The notes under the pieces are model-generated. The model was not told the DNA's origin. It saw only the letters and a list, made by a program, of their open reading frames with translations, and made no database searches. Positions 1-5,750 of a stretch of DNA of 5,951 bases are shown here, piece after piece (position 1 is the first letter of the stretch; every line of letters starts with the position of its first letter). This stretch comes from Syntrophobacteria bacterium (GTDB taxonomy: Bacteria > Desulfobacterota > Syntrophobacteria > JARFUL01). The DNA is taken from NCBI GenBank assembly GCA_029289015.1, contig JARFUL010000270.1, positions 1-5,951 of the forward strand, in the 5' to 3' direction. The translations under genes and the position numbers were made by a program.

Positions 1-338
1 AGCCAGCCGGAATCCGAGAGGAAGTAGAGGGTGTGGCCCACCACCACGTTTTTGCCCCACCTCCTGAGGAGATTGGGCACCACCTCCACCTGGCTGACCC
101 CCGTCCACCTGCCGTTTACCTGGATCATGGACACGTCCCCCGACTCGTTGACCCGGTACTGGATGCCGTGGGCGTTGAGCGCGCGGACCACGAACGCGTT
201 CTTCATGGCCTTGACCTGCTCGGCCCGCTCGAGCATCGCCCTTCCCTGGGGATCGGACTGGCCGCAGAGGGACGCGGGCACCTGAAGCGTCAGCGCCAAA
301 AGCGCGGCCGCGGCCAGTAGTCCCTTCATGATTTTCAT
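1..338 (-). CDS. Small exported protein of unknown function (partial; C-terminus beyond the left edge)
   Basis: The minus-strand frame is open from an ATG at 338-336 to the window edge and gives at least 112 residues. The N-terminus MKIMKGLLAAAALLALTLQV is a typical Sec signal peptide: basic start, then an Ala/Leu core. A Cys follows at residue 25, but ASLC is a poor lipobox (Leu before Cys), so signal peptidase I cleavage near residues 22-27 is likelier. The mature part has an amphipathic, charged stretch (about 32-50) followed by beta-like segments (IQYRVNESGDVSMIQVNGRW, then VEVVPNLLRRWGKNVVVGHTLYFL). The ATG overlaps the TGA of the transglutaminase-like gene as ATGA, and an AAGGAGG ribosome site lies at 355-349, 10 nt upstream, so translational coupling is likely. 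I recognise no family. Confidence is high that it is a gene and low on role; its position suggests it works with the upstream lipoprotein. Confidence 0.75.
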   Translation of the reverse strand, partial: MKIMKGLLAAAALLALTLQVPASLCGQSDPQGRAMLERAEQVKAMKNAFVVRALNAHGIQYRVNESGDVSMIQVNGRWTGVSQVEVVPNLLRRWGKNVVVGHTLYFLSDSGW

Positions 339-1852
339 GATCCTGGGCCCTCCTTTTTCTCCTGGCATCGGGGCTCGGAGGAGACGACCTTGATCTTGAT
401 GTTACCTATGAGTTCGGAGATCTTGAGGGACGCGAAGAAGTCCGGGCCCTGGGTGAGCTTGATGTGGGTCGCGTCCGCGGTGAGCTGGCCGAAGGTGGGG
501 TCCACCGCGCGCCAGCGGCCCTCCGCGTAGGTCTCGGCCCACGCGTGGTAGAGAAAACCCCTGTCCTCGAGGTAGACCAGCCCGGAGACCACCCTGGTGG
601 GCAGGTTGAGGGCCCTGGCCAGCGCGGTGTAAAGGAGGGTGTGGGCCTGGCATTCCCCCTTCCTGTCCTTGAGCACGGCCAGCGCGGAGAAGGAGTCCTC
701 GTAGGAGTTGATCACATTCCTGTCCACCCACCTGGCCAGCCGGTCCACCAGTTCGGACTCGGTCTCCGCGCCCCGGGCTATCTCTTCGGCTTTGGCCTTG
801 ATCTCAGGGTTGTCCGACTCCACCGACGGGGTGGGAAGCACGTAGATGATCCTCTCCTTCTCGTCTATCTTGCCGGCCAGGTCCGAGCTGCTGTTGATGT
901 CCACGAAGAACCTGGTGGTCTCCTCCGCCACCTGGGCGGTCTGGCGGCCGTCGGTGATCGCGTCCATCTTCTCCTTGAGGCCCGAAATCTCCACCGAAAG
1001 GAGCGTGGTCTCCCTGGGGCAGGGGATATCCCTGTCCGTCTTTATCCTGCTTATGTTGAGCACCAGCTCCTTTTTGCTGAGCGCCGCGCTGGCCAGGTAG
1101 CCCTTCGCGACCCTTTCGCTCTCCGGGTAGCGGATGAGCACCCCGCCCACGGTCCTCTCCAGCAGGGTCAACCCCTTGGGGCTCACCCAGGAGGTGGACT
1201 TGACCCCTGCCACCCTGCTCACGACCTTGTAGCCCGCGCCGGCGAAGAGGTCGGGGTTCTTCATCAGATAACCCACCTTCTGGGTGGCCCTGGTCAGCAC
1301 TACGTGTTCCGCGTTGAAGATCAGGTAGGAGTACTCCTTTCCCTCGATGAGGCCGTTGAACACGGGGTAGAACTCCAGCGCGACCTCGGGGTAGAGGGCC
1401 TCCTTGAGGGGATAGCTCCTCTTGGTGGTGGCGCCGGCCACTGTTATCTGGGCGTTGAACACACCGTTCTCGACCCTGCCCACCACCTTTTTGAACTTCT
1501 TCCCCAGCCGCTCTTCCCACCTCATGGAGACCAGCCTGAGGCGGGCGTCCACCGTGTCCCAGGACATGATGCTTATCCTCTGGTCCACCCCCATGAAGCG
1601 GATGTGAAGATGCCCCTCCGCGAATATCTCGTAGAGCCCGTCCTCTATCTTTGATACCTTGTAGTGGGTGAAGCCCACCCTCTCGCCGGTGAAGACCAGG
1701 CCGAACCAGGCCTCCTTGTAGAAGAACCTGTCCAGGGTGTCCACCGGCACCACCGCGGCGAAGGGGATCACCCTTTCGAACCGCATCCCTGCGCACCCGG
1801 AAATCGCGATGATGAGGAAGAGTAAGATAGATGGCTTAAGGAGTCTCTTCAT
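335..1852 (-). CDS. Transglutaminase-like domain lipoprotein
   Basis: 505 residues. An N-terminal signal with lipobox I-S-G-C (Cys20) predicts a lipoprotein. Ala at +2 rather than Asp fits outer-membrane sorting. Residues about 45-340 are a long, beta-rich region of a kind often found ahead of transglutaminase domains in related bacteria; it includes a repeated-strand section around 50-150. The C-terminal third is a transglutaminase/cysteine-protease fold: a helix at about 363-380 (ELVDRLARWVDRNV), the KGECQAH motif with nucleophile Cys401, LPTRVVSGL, then HAWAE with His436, and AVDPTFGQ with Asp451. The Cys-His-Asp triad is therefore complete and activity is plausible. The family includes cross-linking enzymes, peptidases and amidases, and the substrate cannot be read from sequence. 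The ATG start at 1852 has GAGG 12 nt upstream. Its stop overlaps the next gene's start. It is transcribed divergently from fabD. Confidence 0.9.
   Translation of the reverse strand: MKRLLKPSILLFLIIAISGCAGMRFERVIPFAAVVPVDTLDRFFYKEAWFGLVFTGERVGFTHYKVSKIEDGLYEIFAEGHLHIRFMGVDQRISIMSWDTVDARLRLVSMRWEERLGKKFKKVVGRVENGVFNAQITVAGATTKRSYPLKEALYPEVALEFYPVFNGLIEGKEYSYLIFNAEHVVLTRATQKVGYLMKNPDLFAGAGYKVVSRVAGVKSTSWVSPKGLTLLERTVGGVLIRYPESERVAKGYLASAALSKKELVLNISRIKTDRDIPCPRETTLLSVEISGLKEKMDAITDGRQTAQVAEETTRFFVDINSSSDLAGKIDEKERIIYVLPTPSVESDNPEIKAKAEEIARGAETESELVDRLARWVDRNVINSYEDSFSALAVLKDRKGECQAHTLLYTALARALNLPTRVVSGLVYLEDRGFLYHAWAETYAEGRWRAVDPTFGQLTADATHIKLTQGPDFFASLKISELIGNIKIKVVSSEPRCQEKKEGPGS
349..355 (-). 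promoter_or_regulatory. Ribosome binding site inside the transglutaminase-like gene
   Basis: AAGGAGG on the minus strand lies within the last codons of the transglutaminase-like gene, 10 nt before the ATG at 338. It fixes the start of the overlapping downstream gene and shows that the ATGA overlap is a designed junction rather than chance. Confidence 0.75.
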
Positions 1853-1919
1853 GATGGTTGGGGACCTCGCATTTGAGATGATAACCTAACACCCGGCAGT
1901 TGGGCTTGTAAATAAGTAA

Positions 1920-1949
1920 TTGACACCGCTCCGCCGGGGGTCTGATAAT
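1920..1949 (+). promoter_or_regulatory. sigma70-type promoter for fabD
   Basis: A perfect -35 box TTGACA (1920-1925) is followed after 18 nt by GATAAT (1944-1949), which matches the TATAAT consensus at 5 of 6 positions. Transcription would start near 1956, giving a leader of about 55 nt before the fabD ATG at 2010. The leader holds a small hairpin, GCGGC-TTGA-GCCGC (1967-1980), ahead of the AGGAGG ribosome site at 1996-2001. This is the only convincing promoter in the divergent region. I found no good -35/-10 pair for the leftward transglutaminase-like gene; AT-rich sequence at 1878-1920 is the likeliest place. Confidence 0.8.
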
Positions 1950-2009
1950 ACAAAGGCTCTCGCCGGGCGGCTTGAGCCGCTGGATTCCGCTTGTGAGGAG
2001 GTCTAAAGA

Positions 2010-2936
2010 ATGTCCCGGTGGGTTTTCCTTTTTCCAGGCCAGGGCTCCCAGTACGTGGGCATGGGCGCCGACCTCGTGGAGTCGTTCGGCCGGGCCAGGG
2101 AGCTCTTCGACCTGGCTGACGACACCCTGGGCTACAGGATCTCCGAGGTGATACTCAAAGGGCCCGACGAGCTGCTCACCCGGACCGACAACGTCCAGCC
2201 CGCGCTCTGTCTCGTGAGCATCGTTCTCTTCGAGCTTCTAAAGGAAAAGGGCATCACACCTAAGGCCGCGGCAGGGCACAGCCTGGGGGAGTACGGCGCG
2301 CTCTACGCCGCGGGGGTGCTCACCCTGGAGGAGACCCTGAGGCTCACCCGTTTCAGGGGGCGGGCCATGCAGGAGGCCGCGGACAAAAAACCCGGGGGCA
2401 TGGCCGCAATCATGGGCCTCTCCATGGACAGGCTCGAGGAGGTGCTCCAATCCTCGGGCGCCGAGCTGGCCAACCTGAACTCCTCTGCGCAGATCATAAT
2501 CTCCGGCCCAAAAGAGGCCCTGGAAAGGGCCGTGGCCGGGGCCAGGGAGAGGGGCGCGAAGAGGGTGGTACCGCTCAACGTCTCTGGGCCGTGGCACAGC
2601 TCCCTGATGGAGGACGCGGCCCGGGCCCTGGCCCGGGAGCTTGCCGGGGTCGAGTTTTCAGAGCCCGCGCTCCCAGTGGTGAACAACGTGGACGCGGCCT
2701 ATCTCGAGAGCGGCGAAGACGCGAAGGACAAGCTCGCGCGCCAGGTCATAAGCCCCGTGCTCTGGCAGAGCTCCATGGAGCTCCTGGTCAGGGACGGCTA
2801 CGGCCCCTTTTTGGAGGTGGGCCCCAAGAGGGTGCTCACCGGGCTTATGCGGAGGATCCACAGGGAAGCCGAGCTCTACAATGTCGAGGATGTTGAGTCC
2901 CTCCGTGGGTTCATCGCGGGCTTCGGAGGGGGATGA
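2010..2936 (+). CDS. fabD: Malonyl-CoA:acyl carrier protein transacylase
   Basis: 308 residues, the usual FabD length. It transfers the malonyl group from malonyl-CoA to acyl carrier protein, supplying the extender unit for fatty-acid synthesis in the cytoplasm. Visible hallmarks are FPGQGSQ at 8-14 (oxyanion-hole Gln11), the nucleophile elbow GHSLGEY with Ser91, Arg116 in the RFRGRAMQEA segment that binds the malonyl carboxylate, the catalytic His196 in GPWHSSLM, and the C-terminal EVGPKRVLTGLMRRI. All are in the expected order, matching E. coli FabD with about a one-residue offset at Ser and Arg. The ATG has AGGAGG 8 nt upstream and a strong promoter before it. It is separated from fabH, fabG and acpP, at least within this window, and instead heads a unit with a hydrolase and a folding factor. 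The free-standing domain and full motif set argue against a polyketide-synthase fragment. Confidence 0.97.
   Translation: MSRWVFLFPGQGSQYVGMGADLVESFGRARELFDLADDTLGYRISEVILKGPDELLTRTDNVQPALCLVSIVLFELLKEKGITPKAAAGHSLGEYGALYAAGVLTLEETLRLTRFRGRAMQEAADKKPGGMAAIMGLSMDRLEEVLQSSGAELANLNSSAQIIISGPKEALERAVAGARERGAKRVVPLNVSGPWHSSLMEDAARALARELAGVEFSEPALPVVNNVDAAYLESGEDAKDKLARQVISPVLWQSSMELLVRDGYGPFLEVGPKRVLTGLMRRIHREAELYNVEDVESLRGFIAGFGGG
2925..2932 (+). promoter_or_regulatory. Ribosome binding site for the TTG-started hydrolase
   Basis: GGAGGGGG in the last codons of fabD precedes the TTG at 2940 by 10 nt when measured from GGAGG. No in-frame ATG lies nearby, and starting at the next Met (residue 48) would remove the first strands and the oxyanion-hole motif, so this site decides the TTG start. 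Confidence 0.6.
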
Positions 2937-2939
2937 GCA

Positions 2940-3644
2940 TTGCGGGAGATTCCCCTGGACATCCCGGGCCCGGGCCCGACCCTCAGCGCGGCCCTCACCG
3001 TGCCGGAGCTGAAGAGGTGGCCCCTGGTGATCCTGTGCCACGGGTATCTCTCCCACAAGGACTCGTCCAAGTACCGGCTCATGGCCGGGTCTCTGGCCCG
3101 GGAGGGGCTGGCCTCCCTCAGGTTCGATTTCAGGGGCTGCGGGAGCTCCGGGGGCGAATTTTTCGAGTCCGTGCCCTCCGCCAGGCTGAAGGACCTCTTC
3201 CGGGCCCTGGACGCGGGCCGCAACCTGGACGGCTTCAGCGGGCGGATGGGCATCATGGGCGGCTCTCTGGGCGCGTATCTCGGCTTTCTGGCCGCGGCAA
3301 GGGACCAAAGAATCGCCGCGGTGGCCCTTTGGTCCTGCCCTGCGGACCTCGGTCTCCTCGGCGCGAGAGCCGGGGAGAGGGGGACCGAAAGGCTCATGGA
3401 CGACATAAGGGGGTTGCCGCCGGTCCGAAGCGCGGGGCCCGGGGCTCCGGGGATCGTGGTTCACGGGGAAAAGGACGAGCTTGTGCCCGTTGCCCACGGC
3501 ATTTGTGTATATATGGCCTTAACAACACCCAAGCGGCTTGCTATATTGGGGGGGGCCGACCACCGGATCGCGGATCAGGAGATACGGCTCAGGGCCACGC
3601 GAATGACCGTAAACTGGCTCAAAGGGCTCTTGGAGGAGAACTAA
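2940..3644 (+). CDS. Alpha/beta hydrolase (serine hydrolase, dipeptidyl-peptidase-like lid-less type)
   Basis: 234 residues, with no signal peptide, so probably cytoplasmic. It is a compact alpha/beta hydrolase: strand PLVILCHGYLSHKDS with oxyanion-hole HGY (34-36), RFDFRGCGSSGG (61-72), nucleophile elbow GGSLG with Ser109, HGEKDELVP with the acid Asp179, and GADH with His208. The triad is complete. Such proteins hydrolyse esters, thioesters or peptides; the substrate is unknown. The layout HGY...FDFRGxGxS resembles the small acyl-peptidase or esterase type of hydrolase. It starts with TTG three bases after the fabD stop and its stop lies 15 bases before the next gene, so co-transcription is very likely. 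Adjacent FabD makes an acyl-ester or thioester substrate conceivable, but this is guesswork. A run of eight G (3548-3555) sits just before the His208 codon. Confidence 0.85.
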   Translation: MREIPLDIPGPGPTLSAALTVPELKRWPLVILCHGYLSHKDSSKYRLMAGSLAREGLASLRFDFRGCGSSGGEFFESVPSARLKDLFRALDAGRNLDGFSGRMGIMGGSLGAYLGFLAAARDQRIAAVALWSCPADLGLLGARAGERGTERLMDDIRGLPPVRSAGPGAPGIVVHGEKDELVPVAHGICVYMALTTPKRLAILGGADHRIADQEIRLRATRMTVNWLKGLLEEN

Positions 3645-3659
3645 AAGGAGCAGCAAAAC

Positions 3660-4646
3660 ATGCCCAGGATACGAGGTAGTGCGCTGAGGTTGTGGATCGC
3701 GGCGGTGGTTGCCGTCTCTCTTCTCTTCGGAGGCCACCTGGCCGCGCGGGAGGAGACAAGGGCCGCGGTGGTGGACGGAGTGACCATCCCCAAGGCGAAG
3801 GTGGAGACCGCGATACGGTTCTACAAGATGGCCGCGGCATCCTCGGGCCGCGGGGTGAGCCCGGGGGAGGAGTCCAAGATGAGGGAGGAGATGCTGGAGA
3901 GGCTCATTGTGGACCAGCTTCTCTATGCCGAGGCCTCCCGCCGCAAGATCAAGGTCTCGGGCAAGGAGATCGACAAGGCTCTGGTAGAATTCAAGAAGCG
4001 CTACCGGATCAAGAGCGAAAAGGAGTTCAAGAGCCTCCTGAAACGCATCCACAAGAGCCCCAAAGCGCTCAGGGAGGACACCCGCAGGCAGCTAATGCGC
4101 TACAAGCTCCTGTCCAATAAGGTGGCCCCCAAGGCCAAGGTGAGCGATAAGGAGGCCGAGAAGTTCTACAGGGACAACGTCAAGAAGCTCTTCACCAGTC
4201 CGAAAAAGGTGAGGATATCACAGATATTCATGGTGCTTCCCCGGGGGGGCAAATACCAGGAGAAGAAGAGGATCAAGTCGGAGCTCGAGAATATCCGCAG
4301 GCAGATCTCCAGGGGCAGGTCCTTTGCGAAGATGGCTAAACGCTATTCCCAGGACCCAAGCGCCAAGGAGGGCGGAGACCTGGGATACTTCACCGAGAAG
4401 GAACTCTCCAGGGAGCTGACCAGCGTGGTCTTCTCCATGAATAAGGGTGAGATGAGCAGGGTGCTGGAGACCTCCAGGGGTTACCACCTGATCAAGGTCA
4501 CCGACCTCCAGAAGCCCAGGACCATTCCCTTCAAGGAGGTCAAGGTCCAGGTCAAGCGCCACCTGGGAGCGGGTAAGTGGTCCAAGGCCATGAGCAGTTT
4601 CCTAAAGGGCCTGATGGCCAAGGCGAAGATAAAGAGGTTCATGTAG
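3660..4646 (+). CDS. Exported SurA/PrsA-like chaperone with one parvulin-type peptidyl-prolyl isomerase domain
   Basis: 328 residues. The N-terminus has a Sec signal peptide (core LWIAAVVAVSLLFGG, likely cleavage after LAA at about 29) and no lipobox Cys, so a soluble periplasmic protein is expected. Residues 35-160 form the helical SurA-type N-terminal region, beginning with VVDGVTIPKAKVE and continuing through ERLIVDQLLYAEASRRKIKVSGKEID. The parvulin domain covers about 184-283: VRISQIFMV, YSQDPSAKEGGDLGYF, FSMNKGEMSRVLETSRGYHLIKV. His276 of the GYHLIKV motif and Asp232 are present, but the first active-site His (usual A-S-H-I-L) is Gln188. The protein is strongly basic (Lys/Arg-rich helices). 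The likely role is folding or escorting of envelope proteins. AAGGAG at 3645-3650 lies 9 nt before the ATG. It is the last gene of the fabD unit. Confidence 0.9.
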   Translation: MPRIRGSALRLWIAAVVAVSLLFGGHLAAREETRAAVVDGVTIPKAKVETAIRFYKMAAASSGRGVSPGEESKMREEMLERLIVDQLLYAEASRRKIKVSGKEIDKALVEFKKRYRIKSEKEFKSLLKRIHKSPKALREDTRRQLMRYKLLSNKVAPKAKVSDKEAEKFYRDNVKKLFTSPKKVRISQIFMVLPRGGKYQEKKRIKSELENIRRQISRGRSFAKMAKRYSQDPSAKEGGDLGYFTEKELSRELTSVVFSMNKGEMSRVLETSRGYHLIKVTDLQKPRTIPFKEVKVQVKRHLGAGKWSKAMSSFLKGLMAKAKIKRFM

Positions 4647-4664
4647 ACTCCCGCGTCTATTTTT
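4644..4664 (+). terminator. Weak hairpin plus T-run at the stop of the parvulin gene
   Basis: TAGAC (4644-4648, including the TAG stop) pairs with GTCTA (4655-4659) around a 6-nt loop and is followed by five T (4660-4664). The stem has only 5 bp, or 6 with a G-U pair, so it may be inefficient or fortuitous. It lies just before the stronger hairpin. Confidence 0.35.
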
Positions 4665-4679
4665 GGATAGCTGGGAATG

Positions 4680-4705
4680 GAAGGCCCCGGGCTCCCGGGG
4701 CTTTC
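4680..4705 (+). terminator. Rho-independent terminator between convergent units
   Basis: An 11-bp stem (4680-4690 with 4695-4705, one G-U pair) closes a GCTC loop; its core is CCCCGG/CCGGGG. On the plus strand the stem runs into TTTCTT. It begins one base beyond the stop codon of the opposing DUF167 gene, so it may also serve leftward transcripts, although the T-rich tail is better in the rightward direction. Confidence 0.65.
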
Positions 4706-5065
4706 TTACGTGGAGGAGAACAGGCGGAGCGCGCTCTTTACGGCCCTTCCGGTAAGGCGCAGGGTCTTGTTCCGGCTCTTTTGGCCCGCGACCAGGGTTA
4801 TGTCGCTCTTCAGGCACTTAAGAGCCTTCGCGACGAAGCTGACGAGGGACTTGTTGGCCTTGCCCTCGTGCGCGGGCCCGGTGACCCGGACCTTGAGCCT
4901 GTCGCCCGAAACACCGTCCCACCCGGACCTGGACGCTCGGGGGCTTACCCTGAGCATCAGGTAGAGCTCTTTTCCTTTTAGAGAAAGAAAGCCCGGCAGG
5001 TCACGGCTTGCTGTAGGGCGGGTTGAAGAGGGAGAGCTTTCCCTGGGCCTCCTTGTCTTGGTCAC
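4706..5065 (-). CDS. yggU: DUF167/YggU family protein
   Basis: The C-terminal ~95 residues are a clear DUF167 domain: YLMLRVSPRASRSGWDGV, then RLKVRVTGPAHEGKANKSLVSFVAKAL, then ITLVAGQKSRNKTLRL. The family is a small alpha/beta fold of unknown function, similar in length to E. coli YggU (96 residues). The stop is TAA at 4708-4706. The start is uncertain. Homology begins about codon 4999, where only CTG is available. The coordinates use GTG at 5065 (119 residues), which has GGAG 7 nt upstream; the longest option is TTG at 5098 (130 residues). Both overlap the 3' end of divIVA in a different frame. An ATG at 4957 would delete the first strand. Position directly behind divIVA fits the common divIVA-DUF167 gene pair and implies co-transcription and coupled translation. 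Confidence 0.85.
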   Translation of the reverse strand: MTKTRRPRESSPSSTRPTASRDLPGFLSLKGKELYLMLRVSPRASRSGWDGVSGDRLKVRVTGPAHEGKANKSLVSFVAKALKCLKSDITLVAGQKSRNKTLRLTGRAVKSALRLFSST

Positions 5066-5504
5066 TTTCAAGCTCCAGAAGCTTGAGGTGGGAGTCAATC
5101 ATCCCTTTGAGCTTTGTCCTGAAGATCACCTTGTGCCTGGACAGTTCCTCCATCTCATCCTGGAGAGTCATGAGCTTCCTGTGCGCGTTGGTCATGATCT
5201 TCTCAGCCTTCAGCTCCGCCTCCGAGATGATGATATTGGCCTGCTTCTCCGCGTTTGCCTTCATCTGCTGCGCGGTCTTCTGCGCGGCCAGGATAGTGTC
5301 TTTGAGGAGCCCCTCGCGGTCCCGGAAGTCGGAGATGGTGTTGTTCTTTCTGCTGAGCTCGCCCTTGAGCGTGTCCAGGCTTCTGAGGAGACTGGAGGCC
5401 AGGTCGGCCACCTGCTGGAGAAACGCGGCCACCTCACGGGGGTCGACCCCCCTGAATGTCCGCCTGAATTCCTTATGCTGTATGTCCAAAGGGGTCAGTT
5501 CCAC
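5001..5504 (-). CDS. divIVA: DivIVA family polar/septal scaffold protein
   Basis: 167 residues, close to B. subtilis DivIVA (164) and similar along most of its length. The N-terminal membrane-binding domain reads ELTPLDIQHKEFRRTFRGVDPREVAAFLQQV. Phe17 and Arg18, the residues that insert into and contact the membrane in B. subtilis, are in the same positions, and FRGY is FRGV here. Residues about 32-150 are heptad-rich coiled coil (LLRSLDTLKGELSRKNN; ILAAQKTAQQMKANAEKQANIIISEAELKAEKIM; VIFRTKLKGMIDSHLKLLELE), ending in a short tail NPPYSKP. Family members bind negatively curved membrane at poles and septa and recruit partners; the partner here is unknown. GTG is the start, with AAAGGAG 6 nt upstream. 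It heads a unit with DUF167. The family is best studied in Gram-positives but also occurs in Desulfobacterota-type diderms. Confidence 0.93.
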   Translation of the reverse strand: MELTPLDIQHKEFRRTFRGVDPREVAAFLQQVADLASSLLRSLDTLKGELSRKNNTISDFRDREGLLKDTILAAQKTAQQMKANAEKQANIIISEAELKAEKIMTNAHRKLMTLQDEMEELSRHKVIFRTKLKGMIDSHLKLLELESDQDKEAQGKLSLFNPPYSKP

Positions 5505-5510
5505 GGTTAT

Positions 5511-5517
5511 CTCCTTT
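5511..5517 (-). promoter_or_regulatory. Ribosome binding site deciding the divIVA GTG start
   Basis: AAAGGAG on the minus strand ends 6 nt before the GTG at 5504. Translation from this GTG begins MELTP, aligned with the conserved LTPxDI start of DivIVA proteins, so the GTG is the real start. Confidence 0.75.
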
Positions 5518-5551
5518 GTAGAGATTTATTATCTGTTCGGAAAGTGATTAG

Positions 5552-5580
5552 AATCTAGCAATAACTTTTAACAAAGTCAA
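5552..5580 (-). promoter_or_regulatory. Probable sigma70-type promoter for divIVA-DUF167
   Basis: On the minus strand TTGACT (5580-5575, 5 of 6 to TTGACA) is followed after 17 nt by TAGATT (5557-5552, 4 of 6 to TATAAT) in an AT-rich stretch. Transcription would start near 5545, leaving a leader of about 40 nt before the GTG. Confidence 0.55.
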
Positions 5581-5714
5581 CAAGTTACGATGTAAAGATG
5601 GATTTTCGCAAAACTTCGCCCACCGGGCTTCCCGCAACTTTATATAGGTATTTCAATATGTTGGAAGAAACAGGGGCCGATTGCCAGTAATGCTGGAGGG
5701 TAACCCCGCGCGGC
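5581..5714. other. AT-richer intergenic stretch with small inverted repeats, no convincing gene
   Basis: This is part of a 337-base gene-free interval (5505-5841). It is less GC-rich than the flanking genes and contains GCCC-ACC-GGGC (about 5618-5628), CCAG-TAATG-CTGG (5684-5696) and a TTGCC...GGCAA pair (5681-5685 with 5712-5716). Short open frames (for example 5598-5690 on plus, 30 codons) lack a ribosome site. I see no tRNA or riboswitch that I recognise. A small RNA cannot be excluded. Confidence 0.4.
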
Positions 5715-5750
5715 AAAAATGATGAGCCCCCGGCCGAAAGACCGGGGGCC
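5715..5750 (-). terminator. Rho-independent terminator for the leftward gene entering from the right edge
   Basis: On the minus strand a GC-rich stem (5750-5740 with 5735-5725; core CCCCCGG/CCGGGGG) closes a TTTC loop and is followed by TCATCA-like spacing and TTTTT (5719-5715). Two positions that are mismatches on the plus strand (C-A) become G-U pairs in the minus-strand RNA. There is an A-run but no T-run on the plus side. Both facts favour leftward use, about 90 nt after the stop at 5842. Confidence 0.6.

Noticed and set aside
464..731. Frameshift in the transglutaminase-like gene, suggested by long alternative frames over its 3' half
   Set aside because: The main frame is continuous, with all catalytic motifs in order and codon use like its neighbours; the alternatives are GC-driven.
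464..1654. 396-codon open frame on the plus strand opposite the transglutaminase-like gene
   Set aside because: It is rich in Gly, Pro, His, Val and Arg with no recognisable domain, and lies wholly antisense to a gene with a full catalytic triad; it is a GC-rich shadow frame.
2658..3497. 279-codon minus-strand frame across fabD and the hydrolase
   Set aside because: It is antisense to two clearly identified genes, with Pro/Gly/Arg-rich composition and no motif.
5598..5722. Two tiny plus-strand frames (30 and 10 codons) joined by TAATG, ahead of the hairpin, resembling a leader peptide and attenuator
   Set aside because: There is no ribosome site before the first, the hairpin has no T-run on the plus strand, and no plus-strand gene follows in the window.
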